From an uncultured Actinomycetes bacterium (GTDB lineage: Bacteria; Actinomycetota; CALGFH01): a stretch of 12,818 nucleotides of DNA. Positions 1-8,097 of this stretch are shown here, piece after piece. The translations under genes were made by a program, and so were the position numbers. Each line of letters opens with the position of its first letter. Position 1 is the stretch's first letter. Where the stretch lies: NCBI GenBank assembly GCA_937881255.1, contig CALGFH010000195.1, positions 1 to 12,818 of the forward strand. The letters are read 5' to 3'. The notes beneath the pieces were generated by a model. The model saw only the letters and a list, made by a program, of their open reading frames with translations, had not been told where the DNA came from and ran no database searches.

Positions 1-2
1 TC

Positions 3-689
3 GATCGACTCGCCGGCGTCGCCCCAGAACCCGTCGAGGACGTCGTACTCCATCGAGCGGCGCTCCACGTACCAGTTGTTGACGTCGGTGATCTCCAGCT
101 CGCCCCGGCCGGACGGCTGCAGGGTCGGGATCACCTCGAAGACGTGCTCGTCGTAGAAGTAGATGCCGGTGACCACGTAGTTGCTGGGCGGGTCGTCCGG
201 CTTCTCCAGGATGCGGACGACCCGGCCGTCGCCGTCCAGCTCGGGCACGCCGAGGTGGCGCAGGTGGGCCGGGTCGTCGATCTTGGCCAGGACGATGCGG
301 GACCCCGAGGGCTGGGCCAGGAAGTTGGTCACGGCCGGGCGCAGGCTGCGCTCGACCACGTTGTCGGCCAGCATGACCACCACCCGGTCCCCGTCGACGA
401 AGCGCTCGGTCAGCCCGAGGGCCTCGGCGATGCCGCCCGGCTTCTCCTGGTAGGCGTAGAGCAGCCGGTCGATGCCGTACTCGTGGCCGTTGCCGAGCAG
501 GCGCAGGAACTCGCCGGCGTGGGTGCCCCCGGTGACCACCATCAGCTCGGTGATCCCGGCCGAGACCAGCGTCTCGATGGCGTAGGTGACCATCGGCCGG
601 TCGTAGATGGGCAGCAGGTGCTTGTTGGTGATGCGGGTCAGGGGATGGAGCCGCGAGCCGGTGCCGCCCGCCAGGATGACGCCTTTCAT
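3..689 (-). CDS. Glucose-1-phosphate thymidylyltransferase-like nucleotidyltransferase (partial, C-terminus off window)
   Basis: This enzyme should couple a sugar 1-phosphate to an NTP, giving an NDP-sugar for cell-surface polysaccharide or glycoconjugate synthesis in the cytoplasm. Seen: 229 complete codons begin at ATG 689, with a purine-rich AGAAAGGG 5 nt upstream. The N-terminus carries the nucleotide-binding signature GGTGSRLHPLT (residues 8-18), then K23 and LLPIYDRPM. Further on are QEKPGGIAEA (81-90), LADN around D109 (a metal-ligand position, normally LGDN), EKP at 162-164 and WGDAGES at 222-228. The last motif stands where classical RmlA has a WLDTG-like motif. This matches the short RmlA-like branch of the NTP_transferase family. 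The reading frame runs off the left edge, so length and C-terminal fold cannot be judged. It is probably transcribed in the same direction as the mutase gene, 112 bp upstream. Family assignment is firm. Substrate is not: glucose-1-P/dTTP is the default, glucose-1-P/UTP possible. Confidence 0.85.
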   Translation of the reverse strand, partial: MKGVILAGGTGSRLHPLTRITNKHLLPIYDRPMVTYAIETLVSAGITELMVVTGGTHAGEFLRLLGNGHEYGIDRLLYAYQEKPGGIAEALGLTERFVDGDRVVVMLADNVVERSLRPAVTNFLAQPSGSRIVLAKIDDPAHLRHLGVPELDGDGRVVRILEKPDDPPSNYVVTGIYFYDEHVFEVIPTLQPSGRGELEITDVNNWYVERRSMEYDVLDGFWGDAGESI

Positions 690-724
690 CTAGGCCCTTT
701 CTTCTCTCGGCAGTCCTTGGTTCA

Positions 725-750
725 TGTGGGGGGGAGTCCTCCTCCCCACA
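725..750. promoter_or_regulatory. G/C-tract hairpin between the mutase and nucleotidyltransferase genes
   Basis: Positions 725-735 pair with 740-750 over 11 bp around a 4-nt loop. One pair is G-U when read on the plus strand and an A-C mismatch on the minus strand. One arm is a run of seven G (728-734) and a C tract follows the hairpin. It lies downstream of the mutase stop (802) and upstream of the nucleotidyltransferase start (689). It could terminate the mutase transcript, but no T tract follows on either strand. A similar G/C-tract palindrome occurs at 3041-3064, so it may instead be a copy of a dispersed palindromic repeat. Confidence 0.5.
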
Positions 751-801
751 CCCCCCCAACAGCTCGGCCGGCGACTGGCCCCCACCCTCTTGAGCCGATG
801 A

Positions 802-2034
802 CTATGCGCCGTACTTGGTCAGGCGGCCGGCGGCGGCCAGCAGCTGGGGCAGCAGGTGCTTGGCCTCGAAGCGGCCGAGGGAGCCCTGGCGGCAGTAGAC
901 CTCGTCGAAGCCACCGAGGCCGTCGGCGGCGGCGGTGCCGCCCCACAGCAGCACCGGGACCGGGTGCCAGGAGTGGGCGGCCATCTGGGCCGGGGTGGAG
1001 TGGTCGCCGGTGACGGCCATGACCTCGACCCCCGCCTCCAGCATGCGCGGGATCAGGGCGTCGACCTCCTCGATGGCCTCGACCTTGCGCTCGAAGTCGC
1101 CGTCCTCGCCGGCCGAGTCGGTCTTCTTGATGTGCATGAACACGAAGTCGTGCTCGGGCAGCAGCTCGGCCAGGGCGTCGACCTCCTCCTTGGCCGCCCC
1201 CTCGACCTGGTGGGTCTCGAAGCCGAGCAGCCGGGAGATGCCGACGTACATCGGGTAGGCGGCGATGGCCAGCGCCTTGACCCGGTAGCGGAGGGGGAAG
1301 CTGGGCATGTCCTTGACGCTGTCGAAGCCGCGCAGGAGCAGGAAGTTGCCCCGCTCGCGGTCGGCCAGCAGGCTGCGGGCCTGGTCGAGGATCTGCTTGA
1401 CCAGCGTCTCGGTGCCCCTGGCCTCCGGCGTGCGGGCCTGCGGCTCGAACGGGGCCACCCCGGTGACCTGGGGGTCGGTGTCGTTCAGGTCCTTCTCCAG
1501 GCCCTTGCCCCGCAGCACCAGCAGCCCGCGGTGCTCCCGCTCGGGCTGGAGGAAGAACTCGGCCTCGTCGAGCTTGATCTCGCGCATCAGCAGCTCGCAG
1601 ATGGCGGCCGCCTCCTCGGTGGGCAGCCGCCCGGCCCGGCGGTCGGTGATCATGCCCTCGGCGTCCAAGGTGCAGAAGTTGACCCGGGCGGCGACGTCGC
1701 CTGGCAGCAGCTCGAAGCCGATCCCGGCCGCCGACAGGGCGCCCCGGCCGATCTCGTAGGAGAGGGGGTCGTAGCCGAACAGGCCGAGGTGGCCGGCGCC
1801 CGACCCCGGGGTGATGCCGCGGGTGACCGGGTCGTGCAGCCCCAGCGAGCCCTCGCCGGCCAGCCGGTCGAGGTTGGGGGTGCTGGCCTCGGTGAGCTCG
1901 GAGCCGCGCTCGGCGGTCCGGTAGCCGCCGAGGCCGTCCATCACCAACAGGAGGGCCTTCTTGCCCTCGGGCCGCGCCATCTCGGTCACCACGGTCTCGG
2001 CGGTGAGCGTCGGGGCTGGGGACATCGATGACAT
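802..2034 (-). CDS. apgM: 2,3-bisphosphoglycerate-independent phosphoglycerate mutase, archaeal type (ApgM)
   Basis: This enzyme interconverts 3- and 2-phosphoglycerate in glycolysis and gluconeogenesis without 2,3-bisphosphoglycerate. It belongs to the metal-dependent alkaline phosphatase superfamily and acts in the cytoplasm. Seen: 410 aa, the usual length of the ApgM family. Metal-site and catalytic elements appear in order: MDGLGG with D33, the serine-nucleophile loop TPGSGAGHLGLFGYDP with S78, KKTDSAGEDGD with D306 and its acidic neighbours, TGDHSTPA with D344/H345, and HSWHPVP with H354. Start ATG 2034 is chosen because GGAGG lies 5 nt upstream. Roughly the first 20 residues form a low-complexity leader; a second ATG at 2025 lacks that spacing. 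In mycobacteria the equivalent slot after mshA and the YbjN gene holds gpm1, an unrelated cofactor-dependent mutase, so this looks like functional replacement in place. A weak TAGACT -10-like hexamer lies at 2076-2071. Identification is confident. Confidence 0.93.
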   Translation of the reverse strand: MSSMSPAPTLTAETVVTEMARPEGKKALLLVMDGLGGYRTAERGSELTEASTPNLDRLAGEGSLGLHDPVTRGITPGSGAGHLGLFGYDPLSYEIGRGALSAAGIGFELLPGDVAARVNFCTLDAEGMITDRRAGRLPTEEAAAICELLMREIKLDEAEFFLQPEREHRGLLVLRGKGLEKDLNDTDPQVTGVAPFEPQARTPEARGTETLVKQILDQARSLLADRERGNFLLLRGFDSVKDMPSFPLRYRVKALAIAAYPMYVGISRLLGFETHQVEGAAKEEVDALAELLPEHDFVFMHIKKTDSAGEDGDFERKVEAIEEVDALIPRMLEAGVEVMAVTGDHSTPAQMAAHSWHPVPVLLWGGTAAADGLGGFDEVYCRQGSLGRFEAKHLLPQLLAAAGRLTKYGA

Positions 2035-2483
2035 GGGCGCCTCCGAACCAGCAGGGGGGTACTGATTGGGAGTCTACGGGCCGTGACCCGGCCGGCGCGA
2101 GACGCCAGAAGGGTGACGACCCCCAGGAACCCCGTCCGGTTGACCGGCGGGCAAGCCCGCCTGCTCCCGGCCGATTGGGCCCCTGGGGGTCATCGGCGCC
2201 CCGAGGAACTCCCGTGGCCTTCCCGAGAACGACTCGCGAAAGTCCCGTCCTACGACCCAGAGGCCGCTTGGACCTCGCCGCGGGATGACAGGTTGCGCGT
2301 ACCCATCCTCCGCGACGCGCCGTCCGGGCCCGTCAGCCCTTCCAGCGAGAACTCCTATCCGGATTTCCCAGTCCTACCGCGTCGGCCCCTCGGGGCGAAG
2401 CGCAATCTAGAAGGCGGCCGGTGCCGCGTCAAGGCAGCGTTCCCCCTGGTCAGACGCGTATGTCCAGCTAGAGGCATGTAGAA
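2035..2483. other. 449-bp stretch without a credible gene, with nested inverted repeats
   Basis: It lies between the mutase start and the end of the YbjN gene, both on the minus strand, so it holds the mutase 5' region and probably the YbjN 3' end. It looks less GC-rich than the genes. Structure seen: 2118-2127 pairs perfectly with 2182-2191, extending to 2114/2195 with one mismatch. Inside that stem lies a 6-bp hairpin, 2146-2151 with 2156-2161, loop CAAG on the plus strand. A competing short stem joins 2171-2175 to 2192-2196. A small hairpin lies at 2385-2396. I searched by eye on both strands for RNase P RNA, tmRNA, SRP RNA, tRNA and common riboswitch signatures and recognised none. A plus-strand open frame (2083-2481) uses codons such as AGA, CTA and GTA that are rare in the neighbouring genes, and I do not call it. 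This may be a long structured leader or an unrecognised RNA. Confidence 0.4.
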
Positions 2484-2987
2484 TTACTTCGATGGAATTT
2501 CCGGTGAACGTGCGGAACCCTCGGCCAGGCGAGCCCGCCAAGCTTTTTCGGCGGCAATGCTCGATGCGAACCCAATCTCCACCGCGGGCAAATAGGCGGC
2601 ATCGGCGAGATCGAGCACCGATCCGACCACCCGGTCGACCTCCTCGTGGGTGACCGCCCGCAGCGGGACCTGGCCGACCAGGAACAGGTCGCCGGCCTCG
2701 TCGAGGGTGAACCGGAGCACGTAGCTGGTCGCCTGGCGCAGCAGCAGGTCGCGGTAGAGCCGCTCGCGCTGCTCCTCGGGGGCGCGCATGAAGAACGACT
2801 CCACCCGCAGGGTCCGGTCGCCCACGGCCAGGTGGACGCCGATGCCGAGCTTGCGCTCGCCGGCCAGGCGCAGGAACCAGCGCCCGTCGCCCAGCTCCTC
2901 GGCGTCCACGCCGGCGTCGGCGACGAACGCCTCGACGGCGGCCACCGCCGCCGCCCGCACCGCCTCCGGCTCGGGTCGTCGGTTCAT
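2484..2987 (-). CDS. YbjN domain-containing protein
   Basis: This is a cytoplasmic protein of the YbjN family (PF10722), which has a fold like type III secretion chaperones and no settled biochemical role. Seen: 167 aa from ATG 2987. An N-terminal helix (about 5-25) leads into a strand-rich core with GDGRWFLRLAG (33-43), the conserved-looking VESFFMRAPEE (62-72), an LLLRQATSYVLRF segment (81-93) where the family usually has a Leu/Asn-rich helix, then GDLFLVGQVPL (99-109) and a C-terminal helical stretch. No signal peptide or membrane segment is visible. The ribosome-binding site is weak (GGGG close to the ATG); an upstream in-frame extension exists but has unlike composition. In mycobacteria the homologue (Rv0487) lies directly between mshA and gpm1. 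Here the mutase follows it, but mshA is 8 kb away in the same orientation. The tail after about residue 155 has no clear family resemblance. Confidence 0.82.
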   Translation of the reverse strand: MNRRPEPEAVRAAAVAAVEAFVADAGVDAEELGDGRWFLRLAGERKLGIGVHLAVGDRTLRVESFFMRAPEEQRERLYRDLLLRQATSYVLRFTLDEAGDLFLVGQVPLRAVTHEEVDRVVGSVLDLADAAYLPAVEIGFASSIAAEKAWRARLAEGSARSPEIPSK

Positions 2988-3040
2988 GACCCCGAGACTA
3001 CAGTTGGGACCGACCATGGCACAGGCGCTCTTGGGGGGCC

Positions 3041-3064
3041 GTGGGGGGAGCGAGCTCCCCCCAC
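3041..3064. promoter_or_regulatory. Perfect 10-bp G/C-tract hairpin upstream of the first ABC exporter
   Basis: Positions 3041-3050 (GTGGGGGGAG) pair perfectly with 3055-3064 around the loop CGAG. It sits in the 91-bp divergent gap between the YbjN gene and the ABC ATPase, 14 bp before the ATPase ATG. A second G6 run lies just before it (3033-3038). It closely resembles the hairpin at 725-750. It could limit read-through or act at the leader of the exporter mRNA. No T tract follows, so ordinary intrinsic termination is uncertain. Confidence 0.5.
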
Positions 3065-3078
3065 ATGGAACGAGGACG

Positions 3079-3983
<905 letters not shown>

Positions 3984-3987
<4 letters not shown>

Positions 3988-4814
3988 GCACCCAGACCCG
4001 CACCGGCAGCCGGCCGGCGACCGGGCCGCTGCTGCTCCGCCAGGTCCGCCACCAGAACAAGCTGTTCCTGCGCAACCCGTTCTCGGCCTTCTTCTCGCTC
4101 GCCTTCCCGCTCATGTTCCTGCTGCTGCTGGGGTCGCTGAACGCCGGCCAGACGCTGGAGGCGCGCGGCGGCATCCCCTACATCCAGTTCCTCACCCCGG
4201 GGCTGCTGGCCTTCGCGGTCGTCTCCACCTGCTACACCGGGCTGGTCACCGGGGTGGCCATGAACCGGGACATGGGCATCCTCAAGCGCGTCCGCGGGAC
4301 CCCCCTGCCGGCCTCGGTGTACGTGGCCGCCCGGATCCTGTCCTCGGTCTGGTTCTCGGTGGTGAGCGCCGTGCTGATGGTCGGGGTCGGGGTGGCCCTG
4401 TTCGACGTCGAGGTCGTCTGGCGGATGCTCCCGGCGGCGGTCGGGACCCTGCTGCTGGGCGCGGCCTGCTTCTGCGCCCTCGGCATGGCCGTGGCCGCCC
4501 TGGTCCCCAACGGTGAGGCCGCCCCGGCGGTGGCCAACTTCACCGTCCTGCCGGTGGTGTTCATCTCCGACCTGTTCTTCCCCATGGACGCCGCCCCGGC
4601 CTGGCTCCGGGCGCTCGGCTCGGTGTTTCCCGTGAAACACTTCGCCCTCGCCCTCGAGGCGACCTTCAACCCGTTGGTCACCGGCAGCGGCTGGAGCTGG
4701 GGCCACCTGGCCGTGGTCGCCCTCTGGGGGCTGGCCGGGGTGCTGGTGGCGGTCCGCAAGTTCCAGTGGGAGCCGCGCTCGCCCGGCGGGTCGCGCCGCC
4801 GCCGGCGGCGCTAG
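3984..4814 (+). CDS. ABC-2 type exporter, permease
   Basis: This is the membrane subunit partnering the ATPase just upstream. Seen: 276 aa starting at GTG 3984, which overlaps the ATPase stop as GTGA. About six hydrophobic segments can be drawn, near residues 36-52, 71-92, 118-140, 149-174, 183-199 and 237-257, the usual ABC-2 permease topology. Between the second and third comes NRDMGILKRVRGTPLPASVY, the typical loop (Arg followed by TPLP) that contacts the ATPase. FFPMDAAPAWLRALGSVFPV before the last membrane segment is also typical. The C-terminus ends in six arginines, a strongly basic cytosolic tail. Members of this class export drugs, lipids or glycans, and nothing in the sequence decides which. 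The HD-GYP/LuxR gene follows 21 bp later. Confidence 0.9.
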
Positions 4815-4835
4815 CCCCGGGACCGGGAGGTGGCG

Positions 4836-6386
4836 GTGGAGGCGCGGCTGGCCGACCTGCTGGCGGGGCTGTCGCGCCTGGCCGACCTGGGGTTCGGGCT
4901 CCAGGCCGGTGAGGCGCTGCGCTCGTGCGCCCTCGCCACCCGGCTGGCCCGCTCGCTCGACCTGCCCGAGGACGACACCCGGGCGGCCTTCTACACCGCC
5001 CTGCTGCACCACGTCGGCTGCACCGGCTACGCGCACGAGACGGCGCGGCTCTTCGGGGACGAGCTCGTCCTCAACCTGGCCGCCGGGCGGACCAACCCCG
5101 CCGACCCGCGGGACCTGTTCGCGACCTTCCTGCCGACCCTGACCCGGGGGCGGCCACCGCTGGAACGGGCCCGGCTGGCCCTCACCACCCTCACCCGGGG
5201 CAACCGCTTCGGCGAGGCCTACACCACCGCGGCCTGCGAGGTCGCCCGGGACGCGGCCCGGCGCCTCGGCCTGCCCGAGGCGGTGCAGCGCAGCGTGTAC
5301 CACGTCTTCGAGGAGTGGCGGGGCGGCGGCGTCCCGGCCGGCCTGGCCGGCGACGACCTCCCGGCCGGGTCGCGGCTGGCCCGGCTGACCGGGATCGCGG
5401 TGCTGTTCGACACCGTCGGCGGGCCCGGGCTGGCGGCCGAGGCGGTGCGGCGGCGCGCCGGCGGCGCGCTCGACCCGTGGATGGCCGGGCGGTTCGCCGA
5501 GCGTGCCGAGGCGCTGCTGGGCGAGGTCAACGCCGCCGACCCGCGAGCCCTGGTGCTGGAGGCGGAGCCGCAGCCGGTGGTGCCGGTGCCGGAGCGGGAC
5601 CTGGCCGGGGTCGCGGGCGTGTTCGCCGACCTGGCCGATCTGAAGTCGCCCTTCACCCACGGCCACTCGAGCGGCGTGGCCACCCTGGCCCGCGGGGCCG
5701 GGGAGCGGCTCCGGCTCCCCCCGGCCACCGTCGCCGACCTGGAGCTGGCCGGGCTGCTGCACGACGTCGGCCGGGTGGCCGTCTCGGACGTGGTCTGGGA
5801 GAAGCCGGCCGCGCTGAGCGCGCACGAGCGGGAGCAGGTCCGGCTGCACGCCTACCACTCCGAGCGGATCCTGGCCGGGTCGGAGCGGCTGGCCGCGCTG
5901 GCCCCCCTGGCCGGGATGCACCACGAGCGGCTCGACGGCGGCGGCTACCACCGCGGCTGCACCGGCGCCGAGCTTCCCGTGGCGGCCCGGGTGCTGGCGG
6001 CGGCCGACGCCTATCAGGCGATGACCCAGCGCCGGCCGCACCGGCCCGCCCTGGCCCCCGAGGACGCGGAGCGCCAGCTGCTCGCCGGGGCCCGCGACGG
6101 CGCCCTCGACGCCGACGCGGTCAGCGCCGTGCTGGCCGCGGCCGGTCGCGGCGCCGTGGTCGCCCGCAAGGCCCTGCCGGCCGGCCTGAGCGCCCGCGAG
6201 GTGGAGGTGCTCGGGCTGGTCGCGGACGGCTGCAGCAACGCCCAGATCGCCCAGCGCCTGGTCATCTCCAGGCGCACGGCCGAGCACCACGTGCAGCACA
6301 TCTACACCAAGATCGGCGTGTCCAGCCGGGCCGCGGCGGCCCTGTTCGCGATGGAGCACCGGCTGCTGCCGCGGAGGGATAGGTAG
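4836..6386 (+). CDS. Tandem HD-GYP (first copy degenerate) fused to a LuxR-type DNA-binding domain
   Basis: Probably a cytoplasmic transcription regulator with a cyclic-di-GMP phosphodiesterase-like sensor. Numbering is from GTG 4836, preferred because GGGAGG ends 5 nt before it; GTG 4830 overlaps that site. The product is 516 aa. Residues 265-440 form an HD-GYP-like domain: DLKSPFTHGHS, LLHDVGR with H309-D310, MHHERLDGGGYHRG (GYH in place of GYP) and AADAYQAM with D391. Residues about 25-235 look like a decayed copy: TALLHHVGCTG has HH where HD is expected, and EEWRGGGVPAGLAGDDLP then VLFDTVG match the second copy in order but lack most metal ligands. Residues 449-512 are a LuxR helix-turn-helix, LSAREVEVLGLVADGCSNAQ and so on, with RTAEHHVQHIYTKIGV as the recognition region. 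There is no receiver, PAS or membrane segment. The 21-bp spacing suggests co-transcription with the exporter. Ligand and target genes are unknown. Confidence 0.85.
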   Translation: MEARLADLLAGLSRLADLGFGLQAGEALRSCALATRLARSLDLPEDDTRAAFYTALLHHVGCTGYAHETARLFGDELVLNLAAGRTNPADPRDLFATFLPTLTRGRPPLERARLALTTLTRGNRFGEAYTTAACEVARDAARRLGLPEAVQRSVYHVFEEWRGGGVPAGLAGDDLPAGSRLARLTGIAVLFDTVGGPGLAAEAVRRRAGGALDPWMAGRFAERAEALLGEVNAADPRALVLEAEPQPVVPVPERDLAGVAGVFADLADLKSPFTHGHSSGVATLARGAGERLRLPPATVADLELAGLLHDVGRVAVSDVVWEKPAALSAHEREQVRLHAYHSERILAGSERLAALAPLAGMHHERLDGGGYHRGCTGAELPVAARVLAAADAYQAMTQRRPHRPALAPEDAERQLLAGARDGALDADAVSAVLAAAGRGAVVARKALPAGLSAREVEVLGLVADGCSNAQIAQRLVISRRTAEHHVQHIYTKIGVSSRAAAALFAMEHRLLPRRDR

Positions 6387-6456
6387 CCCTACCGATGCGG
6401 CCCCCAGCGGCCGACGGCCAGGCTCAGGCTCAGGCCAGTCGGCGAACGGAGGGGAC

Positions 6457-7278
6457 ATGACCGGGATCACCGAGGCGACCGCCAGGCGGGTGGCGTCCCG
6501 CGACGGCACCGAGATCGCCTACTGGACCACTGGCGATGGGCCGCCGCTGGTGCTCGTCCACGGCGCCGTGGCCGACCACACCCGCTGGCGCCCCCTGCTT
6601 CCCTGCCTGGAGCCCCACGCCACCGTCCACGCCATGGACCGGCGCGGCCGCGGCGCCAGCGGCGACGGGCCCGCCTACAGCCTGGCCCGCGAGTTCGAGG
6701 ACGTCGCGGCCGTGGTCGACGCCGTCGCCGAGGCCTCTGGCTCCGCGGTCGACCTGTACGCCCATTCCTTCGGCGGGCTGTGCGCCTTCGGCGGGGCGGC
6801 CCTGACCGCCAGCCTCGGCCGGCTCGTCCTCTACGAGGGGTGGCCGCCGGTCGAGCCCGGCGCGCACCGGCTCCCCCCTGGCCTGGGCGAGCGGCTGGAG
6901 GCGCTGCTGGCCGCGGGCGACCACGACGCGGTCGTCGAGACCATGTTCCGCGAGTTCGTGCTGATGCCGGCGGCCGAGGTGGCCGCTCTCCGGGCCCAGC
7001 CGTCCTGGCCGGCCCGGGTCGCCGCCGCGCCCGCGCTCGTCCGCGAGCTCCGGGCCAACGCCGAGGCGGCCCTCGACCCCGGGCAGGCGGCCAGGATCAC
7101 CGTGCCGACCCTGCTGCTGACCGGCTCGGACAGCGGCGACCCGTTCGCGGCCGACACCAGGGCGGTGGCCGCCGCCCTGCCCGACGCCCGCGTGGTGGTC
7201 ATGGAGGGCCAGCAGCACGTCGCCGACATCCTCGCCCCCGAGGTCGTGGCCGGCCACCTGCTGGCGTTCCTGCGATGA
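6457..7278 (+). CDS. Alpha/beta hydrolase, first of a tandem pair
   Basis: A predicted cytoplasmic serine hydrolase of the alpha/beta fold; the substrate cannot be inferred. Seen: 273 aa from ATG 6457, with GGAGGGG two bases upstream. The oxyanion region is PPLVLVHGAVADH (29-41). The nucleophile elbow is YAHSFGG with S104, so the first Gly of the usual G-x-S-x-G is Ala. Candidate acid residues lie in LLTGSDSGDPF (D225 or D228), and the catalytic His is probably H254 in GQQHVAD. There is no signal peptide. The stop overlaps the next start as ATGA, and the next gene is clearly a paralogue: both share PPLVLVHG, MDRRG-GASGD, EFEDVAAVV and a Gly-rich stretch after the nucleophile. It is 70 bp from the HD-GYP/LuxR gene, so it is probably in the same run. 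An esterase, epoxide hydrolase-like or C-C hydrolase role is possible. Confidence 0.88.
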   Translation: MTGITEATARRVASRDGTEIAYWTTGDGPPLVLVHGAVADHTRWRPLLPCLEPHATVHAMDRRGRGASGDGPAYSLAREFEDVAAVVDAVAEASGSAVDLYAHSFGGLCAFGGAALTASLGRLVLYEGWPPVEPGAHRLPPGLGERLEALLAAGDHDAVVETMFREFVLMPAAEVAALRAQPSWPARVAAAPALVRELRANAEAALDPGQAARITVPTLLLTGSDSGDPFAADTRAVAAALPDARVVVMEGQQHVADILAPEVVAGHLLAFLR

Positions 7279-8091
7279 GCCGGGGGGCCGCCGCCGAGGT
7301 CGAGACCGGCCGCTTCGACGTCCGCTCGGCCGACGGGACCCCGATCGCCGTCTGGGTCGAGGGCGCCGGGCCGCCGCTGGTGCTGGTCCACGGCTCGCTC
7401 ACCGACCACAGCACCTTCGCCCCGTTGCTGGCCGCGCTCGGCGACGGCCTGGCCAGCTTCTCGATGGACCGGCGGGGGTATGGGGCCAGCGGCGACGCGG
7501 CCGGCTACGCCATCGAGCGGGAGTTCGAGGACGTGGCCGCGGTGGTGGAGGCCGTCGCGGTCCGCACCGGCCGGCCGGTCACGCTCTTCGGCCACTCCTA
7601 CGGGGCCGGGACCGCCATGGGCGGGGCCGCCCTGACGGGCGCCCTCGGCCAGCTGGTGCTCTACGAGCCCGGGCTCGGGATCGCCTACGCCCGGCTCGAT
7701 CGCCGAGATCGAGGCGGCGGTGGCCGCCGGCGACCTGGAGGCGGCGCTGCTGGCCGTGCTGGCCGGGATCGTCGGGCTGGCGCCGGAGGAGGTCGCCGCC
7801 CTGCGGTCGGGCCCGCGGTGGCCGGTCCTGCTCGCCGGCGTCCCGGCGGTGCCCCGGGAGTGCCGGGCCGAGGACGGCTGGGCGTACCGGCCCGGCCGGC
7901 TCGACGGGATCTCGGCCCCGGCCCTGCTGACCGGCACCGAGACCCCGCCCCTGCTGAAGGAGGGCACCGACCGGGCGGCGGCGGCCATCCCCGGCGCCCG
8001 GGTCCTGGCGCTGGACGGCCACGCCCACCTGGCCCACCTGACCGACCCGGCGATGGCCGCCGCCGTCCTCCGGCGGCTGGTCCCGCCCTGA
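7275..8091 (+). pseudogene. Alpha/beta hydrolase, second of a tandem pair, frameshifted
   Basis: A paralogue of the hydrolase just upstream, starting at ATG 7275 in an ATGA overlap. Frame one encodes the N-terminal half: PPLVLVHGSLTDH (33-45), MDRRGYGASGD and the nucleophile elbow FGHSYGAG with S108. After about residue 139 (near 7690) this frame turns into an Arg/Gly/Pro-rich run typical of wrong-frame reading. Homology continues in the next frame as GSIAEIEAAVAAGDLEAALL, then LLTGTETPP (Glu where the paralogue has Asp), and LDGHAHLAHL with the likely catalytic His, ending at TGA 8089-8091. One extra base, most simply in CCC 7690-7692, explains it; removing it gives 271 aa against 273 in the paralogue. 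It may be a real lesion or an assembly error. If unrepaired, frame one would end at 8108 without the catalytic His. Confidence 0.8.
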
Positions 8092-8097
8092 CCCCGC

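Noticed and set aside
856..2031. Plus-strand open frame of 391 codons opposite apgM
   Set aside because: The antisense strand carries a complete ApgM with all catalytic motifs; this frame has no domain features.
2045..2065. C-rich loop on the minus strand resembling an actinobacterial 6C RNA hairpin
   Set aside because: Only one weak 3-bp stem is present; the motif needs two stable hairpins with C-rich loops.
2083..2481. Plus-strand open frame of 132 codons in the gap before apgM
   Set aside because: No recognisable domain, basic and Pro/Arg-rich composition, no clear ribosome-binding site, and codons such as AGA, CTA and GTA that the flanking genes avoid. It overlaps the structured region.
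3016..3078. Upstream ATG for the first ABC ATPase
   Set aside because: It would add 21 residues translated through the G/C hairpin. ATG 3079 matches the usual family N-terminus and has GAGG upstream.
6419..6436. Three copies of CAGGCT/CAGGCC between the LuxR regulator and the first hydrolase
   Set aside because: Too short and too simple for a meaningful repeat or operator; likely chance in GC-rich spacer DNA.
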